Part shown: positions 23,111 through 35,584 of the stretch, piece by piece
Layout: each line of letters starts with the position of its first letter
Numbering within the stretch: the first letter of the stretch is position 1
Assembly: GCF_030272615.1 (NCBI RefSeq)
Contig: NC_081414.1
Span: 781,860,119 to 781,924,118 of the forward strand
Reading direction: 5' to 3'
DNA: 64,000 nt
From: Cryptomeria japonica
Taxonomy: Eukaryota; Streptophyta; Pinopsida; Cupressales; Cupressaceae
Notes under the pieces: model-generated
What the model was told of the DNA's origin: nothing
Database searches by the model: none
What the model saw: the letters and a program-made list of their open reading frames with translations, nothing else
Program-made: the position numbers and the translations under genes

Positions 23111-24560
23111 GGATAGGAACTCTCAAGTAGCTAGAATGACATCCTTGCCCACAATGACCTAGTATTCCTAAAATAAGAAGGGTGGAAAACTATCTGGCCC
23201 CAAGGATTCAAATGAACCCATAGATAATATTGCCACCTTGAGTTCCTTCTCCATATAATTATGAAAAAAAAAATTATCTTCTAGGCCTAAAAGGTTAGGG
23301 ATGACCATGTGGGTCCTCTCATAGATATCATTTACACTTGGGTCCAAGGAGAGAGGGAGTTTCGCATGGCAAAGAAGTAATTAAATGCTTAATTGTGAAT
23401 GTCTTCCTTTTTTGAGAGTAGACAACCATCTGAATTGATCAACTCCATCATCTTTTTCTTATTCTGATGATGAATAGTAGATTGGTGTAAGAGCTTAGTA
23501 TTCTTATCACCTTCTTTCACCCATTGGATGTAGGATCTCTATTTCCAAAATATCTCTTCTTTTTAAACAATATTGTGAAGATAAGCCATAAGAAACTTTT
23601 TCCTCTTAATTTTTTCAAGTGTATCACCAAGGCATTCCATGTTCAATTGCAAATATTGAAGATGGGATCTTACATTATTCTTCTAGGTGAAAATATTACC
23701 AAAAGAGGATTTATTCCAACTTCATAATTTATTTTTTGATATTTTTTGTTTACAATCAATTTTGAGCATAGTTGTGCCCTTGAAATAGGAGTTCCACCAT
23801 TGACCTATCAAATATTTAAAATTGAGGTGGTAAGACCACATAAGTTCAGAAAAGTGGGATAGGTCTAGATAAATCTGAATGGAAGAGGATAGGACAGTGT
23901 TTTAAACCAAAACAAATCTTAGAGGAAAGATGACATGAGTTGAAAATATTCTAAGAGGCAAAAATAATGCATCTATCAAGCCTAACTTGAATGAGACTAT
24001 CACTTGTATGAAGGTTGGACCAAGTAAACTTCTTGTTCTCCAAATCCAAATCAACCAATTTACTCTTAGGTAATAAATCATGGATATCTAGCATGGTACT
24101 AGAGAAGTTAGAAAAACCTTCCAATTTTTCAAGGGGATAGAGGGGGGTATTAAAGTCTCACATGAGCATCTAGTTATAGTTTTAAAAATTTCCCTACAAA
24201 TTATGGAGTAAATCACAAAATTTCCTTCTCATGGTCCACACCACTTTAGACATACCATCAACAAAAGAAATACTTTGATAATTTTTGTCTTGACTCCTAA
24301 GAGTGTCATTAATATTATAGGATTTTCACATAGTTGTCAAATCACCAAAAGCAACATTAGTAGTCAAATTTATGGAAATAGAGAAGAACCAAATAAAATT
24401 TCACACCTTATTGAAGCCATCAAAACTCATTTTAGTTTCTTGAAGAAGCAAAATATATGGCTTCAATTATTTTACTAGAATTTTCACCAAAATATGCTTG
24501 TGGAAACCATTTAGTCTGCTAATGTTCCAAGAAAAGATTATAATTTCTTGAGTCTAGAGG
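23110..24560 (-). pseudogene. LINE 1 endonuclease domain (decayed)
   Basis: The conserved N-terminus of the AP-endonuclease-like domain, normally SWNxRGLN, appears as FSWNISRLNGF near 24500-24545, just upstream of the RT. The remaining domain is broken by stops, and I could not place the catalytic His residues by eye. The position between ORF1 and RT supports the call. Confidence 0.6.
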
Positions 24561-26133
24561 ATCAAACATGCTTCAAGGTACTTTGGATACCATTAGCCAT
24601 ATCTCTAGCTACATTGTATTTCCTCAACTCCCTCGCAAACTTCCTCCCCAACTTAGAATCCTTACCAACATCTGTAGACTTTCTAGCACTTTCGATCAAT
24701 AGAGGATAGGGAGATGGGGAGATATTTGAATAATTAAAAGAAAATTTATCTAGTTAGGAATCATCATTGGAGGGTGTAAAACAGGAACTATCCACCATCT
24801 AGGAATTCTTTATCCAAAGATGAGTGGACCTAACCATGAAGAGGAGTAACTTGATCAAGTGAGACCTTAGAGGTACTCATAGAGGTGAGGATCCCCTTAA
24901 GAAAATCTATTTAACCACAAAGAGATCAATGTCCAAAATTGGGGATGGTAAGCTAAAAACCTTAGGCCCTCCAACAATAAGTGGACAAACAATCTCCTTC
25001 ATGATATCTTGTAGAGAGAGAAGAACCTCCAAGCAGACTTTAAGAGGAGAATCTAACACCCCATTCAATGAGGGGTCCTTTTTAAGATTAAAATCTAGTA
25101 GGAGTGAAGTTTCCACACACTATTTTTAATGGAGTTGCACCTTTATAATCCACTTTCTTCCAATCTAATCTCAGGTGAATCGAGCTAGTGCAGAACTCCT
25201 CTTTAACCAAGTTCATAATCACCAAACATTTACCTTTCATCCTGTAGAACACCCCTTAATGACCAACTTTCTAACAATGGATGCTAAGATGGCCCACCAA
25301 ATAAAAAAATTGACAAAATGGAGTTCATTTTTCATACTCAATTAGCTAGGTTCATGAACCTAGATGAGACTTTTGTTCAATCAAAAAAGGTAATGATGAG
25401 CTAGGCACAACAATAACATAGAACCATGCAAACACTAGATTGCACATTTATTTAGTGATATAGTCTAAGAAAAAAAACTTGCCAAAGGAGTTTGCAATAC
25501 CCACCATGATTTATTCATCCTATAATTATAATGGAAGGCCCTAGGGATTGACCTAGGTTGGAATAACCCTCACTAGGTAGATCTTAGGGTCAAAACTCGG
25601 GCACCACTTACAAACAAGAAGTTATTTCTTACCAAAGAACTAGGACTTGAAAGAGAAAATATACATGAAATATTTCTTTAGAGAGAAGGAGAAGTAAATC
25701 ATGTATTTAGGAATAGTAGAGACAAATAAAATACCCTTTAGAGGCCACTTATCTATCATCCACTTTTGAACAATAGCGATCTTCAGGTGTCTTCCCAAAA
25801 AAGTATCCACCAACGAGTTATCCATCTTAGCAAGAGAATGATTCAATTAAAATTATTTGGTGTTTAAAAAAATTTCTTTCTTAGTATGCTCAATTGAAAC
25901 CCCATCCATATGAATGAAGTACCCACTATTAAAAAGGTCCTTCCAACTACCTTGGGGATTGTTACTAATTGATTCCATTGGGGAAGGAAAGGACACACTA
26001 ATCTTTTCCTTACCATTGACATCCTTTCAATTAGACATAGAGTGAGATCCCAAGATGGCCCCACCTTCACCAAGGATCCCCCCTTCCACAAGTATTTTAG
26101 GGAACATGAGAAGGCAATTTGCATGGTAATCAA
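24560..26133 (-). pseudogene. LINE 1 ORF1, DUF4283-type RNA-binding protein
   Basis: The DUF4283 core is visible at 25640-25846: NSLVDTFLGRHLKIAIVQKW followed by KWPLKGILF, matching the usual LVGKFLGRRP...WKLKG pattern. Downstream (25500-25620) comes SFDPKIY ... GLPL, matching the family's FDP...GLPL block. A faint knuckle-like remnant (GHLSIHC) lies near 25290. The part from 26133 to 25864 is upstream coding sequence in another frame. ORF1 proteins of this kind bind the LINE RNA. Confidence 0.7.
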
Positions 26134-26245
26134 TATTTTGAGCCGATAGTCAAAAGGGTCCTAGATCTTCATTGCACCTATTCTTCCCCTGCATGTTCTT
26201 GCATGCACCAATACTAGAAAACTCCTACCCAATCCTAGTAGAGGT

Positions 26246-27212
26246 TATTTTAAAATATAATAAAATAAATCGTTTAGTATTTAAGTTTTTGGGAGGTTTT
26301 CTTTATAGGTTATTTTTTTGCTACAAAATAAAGCTTTATAAATCCATTAAACTATATTATATGTAATCATCATGTCAAATTTTCATGAATATAAACATAT
26401 CATTTTTATTCTATGCAATAATAATGTAATTCTTCAATGTAATGTGTTATGCATTGTAACACAAGTAAGTAAAACCTCAAAATCATTTCAAAAGGAATTA
26501 TTATTAAATTCTTTAATTTTTTGCATAACTAGACTATCCAAATACGACTACGTTGGATTCACTACAAATTACCAATTTATCTTCACATTTTTTTCCTTAA
26601 CTACCCATGAAAATTGTATCAAATATATATATTATAATTTTAGACTACGTTATATGAAATTTTGATAACCTCTATAAAATTTATCATCTATTGCGATTTA
26701 GAAAATATGGGCAAGTAGAGAGTAAATTGGCTAGTTAATTATTGAGCATGTATTGATTGAAGGGAGAATTATGTACATGAATTTATTCAAGAGGATGAGG
26801 TCCACTACAACTGATATGATATTTTCTTTCATATTATTATACATATATCATTATCAACTTAAGTTTTAGGGTTTTGTGTTTTTTAGGATTTAGGATTTTA
26901 TGGTGTCTGGTGTTTAGGGTTTACAATTTTATGGTGTGTAATGTTTAGGTTTATGATTTTGCGATTTGTAAGGTATACTATTTTTGTGATTTTTAGGATT
27001 TAAACTTTATAAGTTTGTGGTGTTTAGGTATCATGGTTTACAATTTAGGTTACTTCATTATCAATTTCATTTATAGATCATAAAATAAAAAAGCTAGTAA
27101 AAATAAAAACCAAGGACTTCTTAAACCCTAATATCTAAACATAAATGTAAATAGAAAAATAACATTAAAATAGTAAGAAAAGCTACTTGAAGGTCTATAT
27201 TATCAATGAGGC
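26246..27212. other. AT-rich DNA, left part of a duplicated target unit
   Basis: No gene. About 26860-27030 holds degenerate TTTAGGG-like words (GTTTAGGGTTTAC and relatives). The last ~100 bp (to 27212) resembles 43580-43735, which is part of a diverged tandem duplicate of the sequence interrupted by the large foldback element. Confidence 0.55.
26860..27030. repeat. Degenerate telomere-like (TTTAGGG-type) tract
   Basis: Several TTTAGGG, TTTAGGA and TTTAGGT words occur close together on the plus strand, the plant telomere motif in degraded form. They are not perfectly tandem, and AT-rich DNA can produce such words by chance. Confidence 0.4.
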
Positions 27213-27221
27213 TAGTGGGAG
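27213..27221. repeat. Left 9-bp target site duplication TAGTGGGAG
   Basis: Identical to 42767-42775, in direct orientation, directly outside the two terminal inverted repeats. Nine base pairs is the usual duplication made by Mutator-family transposases. Confidence 0.8.
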
Positions 27222-27440
27222 GGCTGTAGCTATTCTGGCTCCAAAATGGCATGCCATGCCATGATACGGCTCCCCAAAATTGCATGCCCTTTCATGCCAT
27301 ACAACCCCATACAACATGTTTTGGGACCCACCATTGGGCTTCTAACGTGGAGGCATGTTGCCATTTGTGGTTGACGGAAAGCATTTGCATGCGGCTAATA
27401 TTTTTCGGCCACTCTCCCGATCACTCCTCATAGGCACGGG
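27222..27440 (+). repeat. Left terminal inverted repeat of the MULE-like element
   Basis: Pairs with 42548-42766 in inverted orientation. Shared blocks include CTATTCT-GCTCCAAAA at the tip, GGGACCCACCAT near the middle and GGCATGTTG-CATTT further in. The two copies are clearly diverged, so the insertion is old or the ends were never identical. Confidence 0.7.
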
Positions 27441-27671
27441 TATAGTTTGTAGCCACGTGTGTCTAAAAATTTGAATTTCAATTTTAAAACTCCTATCCCA
27501 CTCTCACCCAAACAAAATTTTAAACATATTTGTTTTGAATTCTATCACTATTGAATTCCATTTTCATTTTCTGATGCTACAATTTCATTTCCATTTTTTG
27601 ATGCTAGGTTTGGATGTCGTAGCCAGACTGGGGTTAAGAGGTTTTTCTTGCTGGTGCTAGTCGTTGTCGTC

Positions 27672-28274
27672 ATGGGAAGCGTGGAGATGAAGGGTTCATC
27701 TTATAGAAGTGGTGCTCCTAACTTTTTGTCTCAGATCTATAAGGAGGCGCCTTATTTTCCTAGTGTGGATGGAGCAAAGACTTTTCTGGGAGATTTCTGG
27801 CATTATTCTTTCATGCTGATATGCATTCTGGCAACTTCAACTGAGGCATTGAATGACACAGGTTTGGGTTACATATTAATGAAATCTATTAGTCTATATT
27901 GTAGTTGTTAATAACAGTGATGATTTCTATAGATATTTGTGTTGCCCATGGTCAAATTAGTTTGCATGGGAAAGATTTCAATGGCAGACCAATCTTAGGA
28001 GATAAGGTATTGATACTTAAAATACCCATAACATATTTTTTCCTCCGACTGCATATTCAATGTTTTGTTTCTTTTATCTGTGATGCATAAGCATGAATTG
28101 TTGTTTTTTTATCTATAACAGCTTGGAGAAGCCAAAAGAAAGAAAGAAATCAGATTTTTTCCAGAAGGGTATGGGTACAAAACCAAAAGTATTAAAGAAG
28201 GGAGAGCAGAAATTTGGATTCATCAATCCAATTATCATGATCCTACCACCCATTCAGTTGCTCCGTCTCCATGA
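27672..28274 (+). CDS. Unrecognised small spliced gene (about 138 aa), possibly captured by the MULE-like element
   Basis: Three exons fit together: 27672-27861, 27933-28006 and 28122-28274. Intron 1 (27862-27932) and intron 2 (28007-28121) both have GT...AG ends, and intron 2 has a T-rich tract before its AG. Reading phases match exactly (190, 74 and 153 coding bases), ending in TGA at 28272-28274. The ATG at 27672 is uncertain: the frame is open upstream with a very hydrophobic stretch (RFFLLVLVVVV). A second hydrophobic segment (YSFMLICILA) precedes a Lys-rich part and a C-terminus ending THSVAPSP. The shape could suit a small secreted or membrane precursor, but I do not recognise the family. 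It could also be a gene fragment. Confidence 0.45.
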
Positions 28275-29180
28275 TAAACATAAAATTGGGTTTATTGTTC
28301 AAAGTTTGCATTGCAATATTTGAAGGATGTATGGACAAAAAGTAGTATGTGAATGTTATTTTTGAGTGGCTGATTATCATAACATTATCTAAGCACAGAA
28401 TGCATGGATTGCTAGAGCTGTAAATGCTTGATATTTTATCTTTTCTTAAGTACGAACGACATAGTGTAAAGAAAAGTTTTGTCTTGTTTTTTTGTTGTAG
28501 CTGGGTATGATTAAAATGATGTCTAGAGTTACAAAAGAATAATTTCCCTTGGATCTTTTGTAGTCTTTGTCATGCTTCTCTAGTGGTGTTTTTGAATCTA
28601 AAATATTGAAATCAATGTTGTTGTAGATATAGAGTTTATTTTGTGAGGTTTTTTCCATCATAGAGTTTGATTGAACATCAGTGGAAAAAGTTTGTACTCT
28701 CATACCTAGAGACATTTCATGTTAATCAATGTCACATTGTTTTAATAAGAAAAGTTTTGTCTATATTTTAATGTGACTCTTGGGTGCTATGAATGTGAAG
28801 TGATTGTATTTTATAAAATGTGTGAATGAATCGCACTTCATAATCTGTGAATGAATCACACTTCATAATCTACCAATGTATGAAGAAAAATAGATAACAT
28901 TTTTTCCCCTTTACATTTTAGAGATATTTCAGTCTATTATTATTATTGTAGACTGCGAAAAAAATTGTCTTCAATTTTTTTTTAATTTTTTTTTCTTCGT
29001 ATTGCTTGATGAAATTCACAGTCACGTTTTCTTTATAATTTTTACAGTCACAATGGTTAGTGCAGATAATGGACGAGGCATATGTAACATATGCTCAAGT
29101 TTTACTTGCAACCTTATCAGTATGGCTTTGAAGCCCCCAAAATTACAGTTTAGTTTTCTAAAGTGAAAAATTATTAATTG
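28275..29180. other. Non-coding part of the MULE-like element before the satellite
   Basis: AT-rich, with no recognisable gene. It may hold the 3' flank of the captured gene. A short direct repeat (ATGAATCGCACTTCATAATC and a near copy) occurs at about 28825-28870. Confidence 0.4.
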
Positions 29181-32100
29181 TAATTATTGATTCGTGGACT
29201 GCGTGGCTGCCATTTCCTTTTGCCCTGCCAAACAATGAATTCGACTAACATAGTATGTTATTAGCTATCATTGATTCATGGGCTGTGTGGCCGCCATTTA
29301 CTTTTGCCTTATGAAACTTGTGAATTTGACTAAAATGGTGTGTTAGTCGCTTTCGCTGATTCGTGGGCTGCGTGGCCACCATTTATTTTTCCTCGCAAAA
29401 TAGCGAATTTGACTAACATGGTGTGTTAGTCACTTTCGCTGATTTGCAGACTATGTCGCCACCATTTCCTTTTGCCTCGCAAAACATCCTAGTCTAATCT
29501 GTCAGGCCCACCGTCCTTTCGTTGCTTCGCGAAAGATAAACTCAACACTATTTCGCCCACCAAAATAATGTAGACCATCGGATCCTTTTCAAGATGCACC
29601 TTCTTTACTTTCCACGTCATCCTACATTGGGGAAGCCTACGTTGATAAGACTGAAACAACCCAAAAGCAACTAACATGCTATGTTAGTCGAATTCATTGT
29701 TTCGTGGTCCAAAATGAAATGGCGGCCACGTAGTCTGTGAATCAACGAAAGTGACTAACACACTATGTTAGTCAAATTTGTTGTTTCATGAGCCAAAAGG
29801 AAATGGTTGCCACACAGTCTGCGAATTAGCAAAAGTGACTAACATGCCATGTTAGTTGAATTCACTATTTCACAGGGCAAAAGGAAATGGCGGCCATGCA
29901 GCCGGTGAATTAGGGAAAGCCCTTTATTGTCATCGGGATAACATACACTATCAGCAATGAGGAACAAATTTCATCCCGATACTCGATGGGGCTATCAGTA
30001 GAGCTCTTGCCGATAACCGATGGAGTCATGTCTTCATAGTGGTGACATCAAGTTATCAGGAGGTCCCAATTTATGTTACCCCAATACTCGATGCACTAAA
30101 TGGAGAAGGGGACTCTATCAGAGAGACTCTCTCCGATAAAGTGATACCAAGCAAGAAGGGGAGTCAGACTCATTGGGATAACATACATTATCGGGGAGAT
30201 GCATTTTGAGTTATCCTGATGCCCAATGAGGAAGATGAGCTTAGCACAAATGAAGTGACTACATTGGGGAAGCCTATGCCGATAAGAGCAAAACAACCTG
30301 AAAGCGACTAACACGCCATGTTAGTCGAATTCACTATTTCGTGAGGAAAAATAAATGGTGGCCACGCATCCTGCAAATCAGCGAAAGTGAGTAACATTAC
30401 CTCTCTTTCTCACTCTCTCCCTCTCTCCCTTTCTCATTACCACCATTTTCTTTTGCCCTATGAAACCTATGAATTTGAATAAGAAGGCATGTTAGTCACT
30501 TTTGCTGATTCATGGGTTGCGTGGCCACCATTTATTTTTCCTTGTGAAATAGCAAATTCGACTAACATGGCATGTTAGTTGCTTTCAAGTTGTTTTGGTC
30601 TTATCATCATAGGCTTCCCCGATGTAGTCACTTCATTTGTGTCGAGCTCATCTTCCTCATCAAGGCATTGAGATAACTCAAAACGCATCTCCCCAACAAT
30701 CTATGTTATCCCAATGAGTCTGACTCCCCTTCTTGCTTGGTATCACTTTATCAGAGAGAGTCTCTCTGATAGAGTCCCCTTCTCCATTTAGTGCATCGGG
30801 TATTGGGGTAACATAAATTGGGACCTCCTGATAACCCGATGTCACCACTATGAAGACAAGACTCCATCGGTTATTGGCAAGAGCTCCACTGATAGCTCCA
30901 TCGGGTATCAGGATGACATTTTTTCCTCATTGTCGATAGTGTATGTTATCTCGATGACAATAAAGGGCTTTCACTGATTCGTGGGTAGCATGGCCACCAT
31001 TTCCTTTTGCCCCATGAAATAATGAATTTGACTAACATGGCGTGTTAGTCACTTTCACTGATTCACAGACTGTGTGGCCATCATTTCCTTGTGCCTCATG
31101 AAACAACAAATTCCACTAACATAGCATGTTAGTCACTTTCGTTGATTCGCAGACTACGTGGCTGCCATTTCTTTTTGGACTGTGAAACAATGAATTTGAC
31201 TAACATAATGTGTTAGTCACTTTTGGGTTGCTTTAGTCTTATCGACGTAGGCTTCCCCAATGTAGGATGATGTGGAAAGTAAAGAAGGTACATCTTGAAA
31301 AGGATCCGATGGACTATGTTATTTTGATGGCTGAAATAGCATGGAGTTTATCTTTCGTGAAGCAACGAAAGGATGGTGGGCTCGATAGATTAGGCAGTAC
31401 AGAGGGACTAACATCCGTATCGGGGTAACATAAATTGGGACCTCCCAATAACCCTATGTTACCACTATGAAGACATGACTCCATCAGTTATCAGCAAGAG
31501 CTCCACTGATAGCCCCATCGGGTATTGGGATGACATTTTTTCCTCATTGCTGATAGTGTATGTTATCCTAATGACAATAAAGGGCTTTCACTGATTCATG
31601 GGCTTCATGGCTGCCATTTCCTTTTGCCTCGTGAAACAATGAATTTGACTAACATGGCATGTTAGTCACTTTCGCTGATTCGCAGACTATGTGGCCACCA
31701 TTTCCTTTTGCCTCACGAAATAGAAAATTTGACTAACATAGCATGTTAGTGACTTTCAATGATTCATAGAATACGTGGCCACCATTTCCTCTTGGACCAC
31801 GAAACAATGAATTCGACTAACATAGCGTGCTAGTTGCTTTTGGGTTGTTTCAGTCTTATCGATGTAGGCTTCCCCAATGTAGGATGATGTGGAAAGTAAA
31901 GAAGGTGCATCTTGAAAAGGATCCAACAGTCTGCATTATTTTGATGGGTGAAATAGCATGGAGTTTATCTTTCACAAAGCAGCAAAAGGATGGTGGGCCT
32001 GATAGATTAGGCAGTACGAAGGGACTAACATGGGTATCAGGGTATCAGGTATCGAGGTAACATAAATTGGGACCTCCTAATAACCCGATGTCACTGCTAC

Positions 32101-33000
32101 GAAGACATGACTCCATCAGTTATCGGCAAGAGCTCCACTGATAGCCCCATCGAGTATCGGGATGACATTTTTTCCTCATTGCCGATAGTGTATGTTATCC
32201 CGATGACACTAAAGGGCTTTCCTTGATTCACGGGCTACGTGGCCACCATTTCCTTTTGCCCCATGAAACAGTGAATTCAACTAACATGGTGTGTTAGTCA
32301 CTTTCACTGATTCACAGACTATGTGGCCACCATTTCCTTTTGCCTCATGAAATAGAAAATTCCACTAACATAGCGTGTTAGTCACTTTCGCTGATTCGCA
32401 GACTACATGACCGCCATTTCCTTTTGGACCATGAAACAATGAATTTTACTAACATAGCATGTTAGTCACTTTCGGGTTGTTTCGGTCTTATCGACGTAGG
32501 CTTCTCTGATGTAGGATGACGTGGAAAGTAAAGAAGGTGCATCTTGAAAAGGATCTGATGGTCTATGTGATTTCGGTGGGTGAAATAGCGTGGAGTTTAT
32601 CTTTTGCGAAGCAGCGAAAGGATGGTGGGCCCGACAAATTAGACTAGGATGTTTCACGAGGCAAAAGGAAATGGTGGCCACACAGTCCGTGAATCAACGA
32701 AAGTGACTAACACGCCATGTTAGTCGAATTCGCTATTTCATGAGGAAAAATAAATGGCAGCCACGTAGCCCATGAATCAGTGAAAGTGACTAATACGCCA
32801 TGTTAGTCGAATTAATAGGTTTTGTAGGGTAAAGGAAAATGGCGGCCACATAGCCCATGAACCAGCGAAAGCTACTAACACACTATGTTAGTCAAATTTG
32901 TTGTTTCATGGGGTAAAAAGAAATGGTGGCCATGTAGTCCACGAATTAGCAAAAGTGACTAACACTCTATGTTAGTTGAATCTTCCATCAACACGCTATG
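29180..33000. repeat. 84-bp satellite in both orientations mixed with inverted modules
   Basis: The unit measured between successive copies near 31035-31205 is 84 bp. Each unit carries a hairpin core GACTAACA-N5-TGTTAGTC, then a block like GATTCGCAGACTACGTGG and CCATTTCCTTTTG. Plus-oriented copies lie near 29190-29470, 30470-30590, 30970-31230, 31590-31830 and 32230-32480; minus-oriented copies near 29660-29920, 30300-30400 and 32650-32990. Between them are a ~170-bp module (minus at 29490-29690; plus near 31235, 31850 and 32485) and a ~350-bp module rich in GATAACAT and CCGAT words (plus at 29925-30290; minus at 30600-30970 and, shortened, near 31420 and 32040). Confidence 0.8.
29490..32660. 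repeat. Local inverted duplication centred near 30430
   Basis: The sequence left of a short CT-rich stretch (30400-30450) reappears inverted to its right: the ~170-bp module, the 84-bp satellite units and the ~350-bp module come in mirrored order. The right side carries extra partial rounds near 31420 and 32040, which suggests repeated amplification after the inversion. Confidence 0.65.
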
Positions 33001-33021
33001 TGCCTAAACAATGTTCCATGA

Positions 33022-33345
<324 letters not shown>

Positions 33346-34009
33346 CTCTCCCCCCCATTCTTTATCTCCAAAGTCTCTCCCTCGCATCCTCTCTATCTCA
33401 CTCGCCCCTTCTCTCAGGTGTATCTCTCTCTTATTCTCTCCCTCTCTACTCCTCCTCCCTCTTTCCCTTTCTCATTACCTCTCTTTCTCACTCTCTCCCT
33501 CTCTCCCTCTCTTTGCACCAATTAGGGTGACCTTGAATGGTTAAATTGAGACACCAAGATCCAAAATCACCAAGAAGGGGAAGTGAACTAACATATTTAA
33601 ATATGTCTTTTTTAAGGAAGGCAAGGATGCCTTGGGCACCTCTATACAGAAAAGGGTGCCTCAAATGCACCTGTTCATCAAAAAGAGGGCAAATAAATGA
33701 GAAATAAAGAGCAAACAACTCAATGTTAGGGTTTAGATTACCATGCAAAAATATGACATTAGTTTTGAGGTAAAAAGGCTTGAAATGGGCTCAGGTGAGA
33801 GCTAAGATGGGACACATGAAAGTAGGAGCACATAAAGTTGTATAAATTTTGCTAGGTTACAAGTTACAACACTTCACTATCTCTCTCACTCATACACACA
33901 CTCCTTATTTCTATCTCTCTATAAATCTCCTTTCTACCTCTCTCTATCTTTGTGTTCCTCTCTTTGTTCTATCTATATCTCTCTACCTCTATCTCATTAT
34001 CTATACCCC

Positions 34010-34230
34010 TTAGGACACTATTTGGTGTTGTTATAGGTCCTATTGTGTGCTAAGGGATCATATAGTGTCCTATGATCCCTTAGGACTCCATATGACATCT
34101 TATTTATCATTACAAGTCATATGGTGTCCTAAGGACTCATATGGTGTCCTATGACCCCATAGGACACATGCATGGATCCCTAGGATACCATATGAACCCT
34201 AAGAATACCATATGACCCTAGAGAGGGAGA
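34010..34230. repeat. Small outlying block of the 20-bp CATATGGTGTCCTAAGG-type motif, left arm
   Basis: Same words as the large array at 35585-36985 (TAGGACACCATATGA and its reverse). Its inverted partner lies at about 41290-41450. Confidence 0.75.
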
Positions 34231-34384
34231 GAGGGGTAGGAGAGCAAGGTAATGGAAGAGAGATAGACCTAATAGAGGAGGAGAGTGAGATAGAGAGATA
34301 GATACTGAGAGGGAGAGACAAGAGATAAATGAGAGGAAGAGAGATGGAGAGAGAGAGGAGGGGAGACCGAGATAGAGAAAACAT

Positions 34385-34980
34385 AATATTGATGAATCAA
34401 CACCTTGAGGTCAACATAATTTGTATTCTGATGATGTTTGAAAATCATTGTTGAGTTATTATAGATGTATCTTCTTCTTCATCAATAACATACAAAGGTA
34501 GCTCATTAAACAAAACAAGCATTATCTCATCATATTGCTCAATATAACTAGGTGACTCATTATACAAAACAATCAAAAACTTGTTATCAACACTTCTTCC
34601 TTGCTCTTTAACCTATTGATCTATATCATCATACATATCATTTTATTGCAATAAATTTAATTTTTCTATTTCTACATCATTTGCAGGTGTATTGACAATA
34701 CATAACTTTGTCTCTACCTCAAAAAAGTCTCTCTTTTGCTCAACAAAATAACACTTTAGATATATAATAGGAGCTCTTGGACAAAGGAAAATGATGCTAG
34801 GGGCATGAAAGTTGATTTGAAAAAGGACTTTGATAAGATTTGGGGGTTCCTTGAGGTGGAGACATCTCTTTAAAGGGTTTCTCTTGGGGAATGATGACCT
34901 AGTTTTCTACATTCATTTAACATCTTGCATGCATTGAAAGCTTCTAAATCTTGGGATTTCAACTTTAGAAGAATCACTTG
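34385..34980. repeat. Unique-sequence segment of the left palindrome arm
   Basis: Not simple repeat. It matches 40560-41140 in reverse orientation almost base for base over long stretches. On the complementary strand short frames repeat the words LFNELP twice; no known protein is recognised, and the frames are broken. It may be a captured host fragment that was then duplicated with the arm. Confidence 0.6.
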
Positions 34981-35584
34981 AAGGTTGAATCTCTAGTCTC
35001 TTCTTCTCTTTCCATAAACCTCTCTCTCTCTCTAAACCCTTCCCTTACTCCACCCCTCTCTCTCACCTGGGATCTTTCTCTAGTCTCATACTCATTTTCT
35101 ATCCCTTCCTCCCTCTCACTTAGTATCTATCTATCTCTCTTAGGTCTCTCTCTCTTAGGTTAGCCTTGGGAGGGAGAGAGGGAGAGAGAAGAGAGGATGG
35201 AGGGAGAGAGGGAAAGAGAGAGACTTGAGAGAGAAAGGGAGAGAGGGAAAGAGGGCAAGAATGTGAGAGAGAGACACTTGAGAGAGGGGGAGGGAAATAA
35301 TAGGAAGGAGAGGGGGCAAGTGAAGAGAGAGGATGGGGGAGGGAGGGACAAAGGGAAAGAATGGAGAGAATGGAAAGAATGGGAGAGAGACACCTATGAG
35401 AGAGGGAGAGAGAGATAGAGAAAGGGAAAGGGAGGGATAGGGAGAGATGGAGAGAGAGAGAGGGAGATAATGAGAGAAAGAGAGAGACACCTAAGGGAGG
35501 GGGAGTGAGAGAGATAGAGATAGAGGGTGAGAGGGAGAAGGGGGTTGGGAGGGAGACAAGTAAAAAGAGTTAGAGGGAAAGAGA

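Larger units (their letters stand above)
20231..26245 (-). mobile_element. L1-type LINE with C-terminal RNase H, near full length, degenerate
   Basis: Read on the minus strand, the parts come in the order expected for a plant L1 element: DUF4283-type ORF1, AP endonuclease, reverse transcriptase, zf-RVT and RNase H, over about 6 kb. Stops and frameshifts are frequent throughout. The 5' end is placed near 26245, where AT-rich unrelated DNA starts, and the 3' end near the T-run at 20232-20240. I could not identify target duplications. Confidence 0.8.

Noticed and set aside
29489-32060. Frames starting MLVAFGLF or MLVAFRLF in three places
   Set aside because: They are copies of the same repeat module in different orientations and are broken soon after the shared part; no protein evidence.
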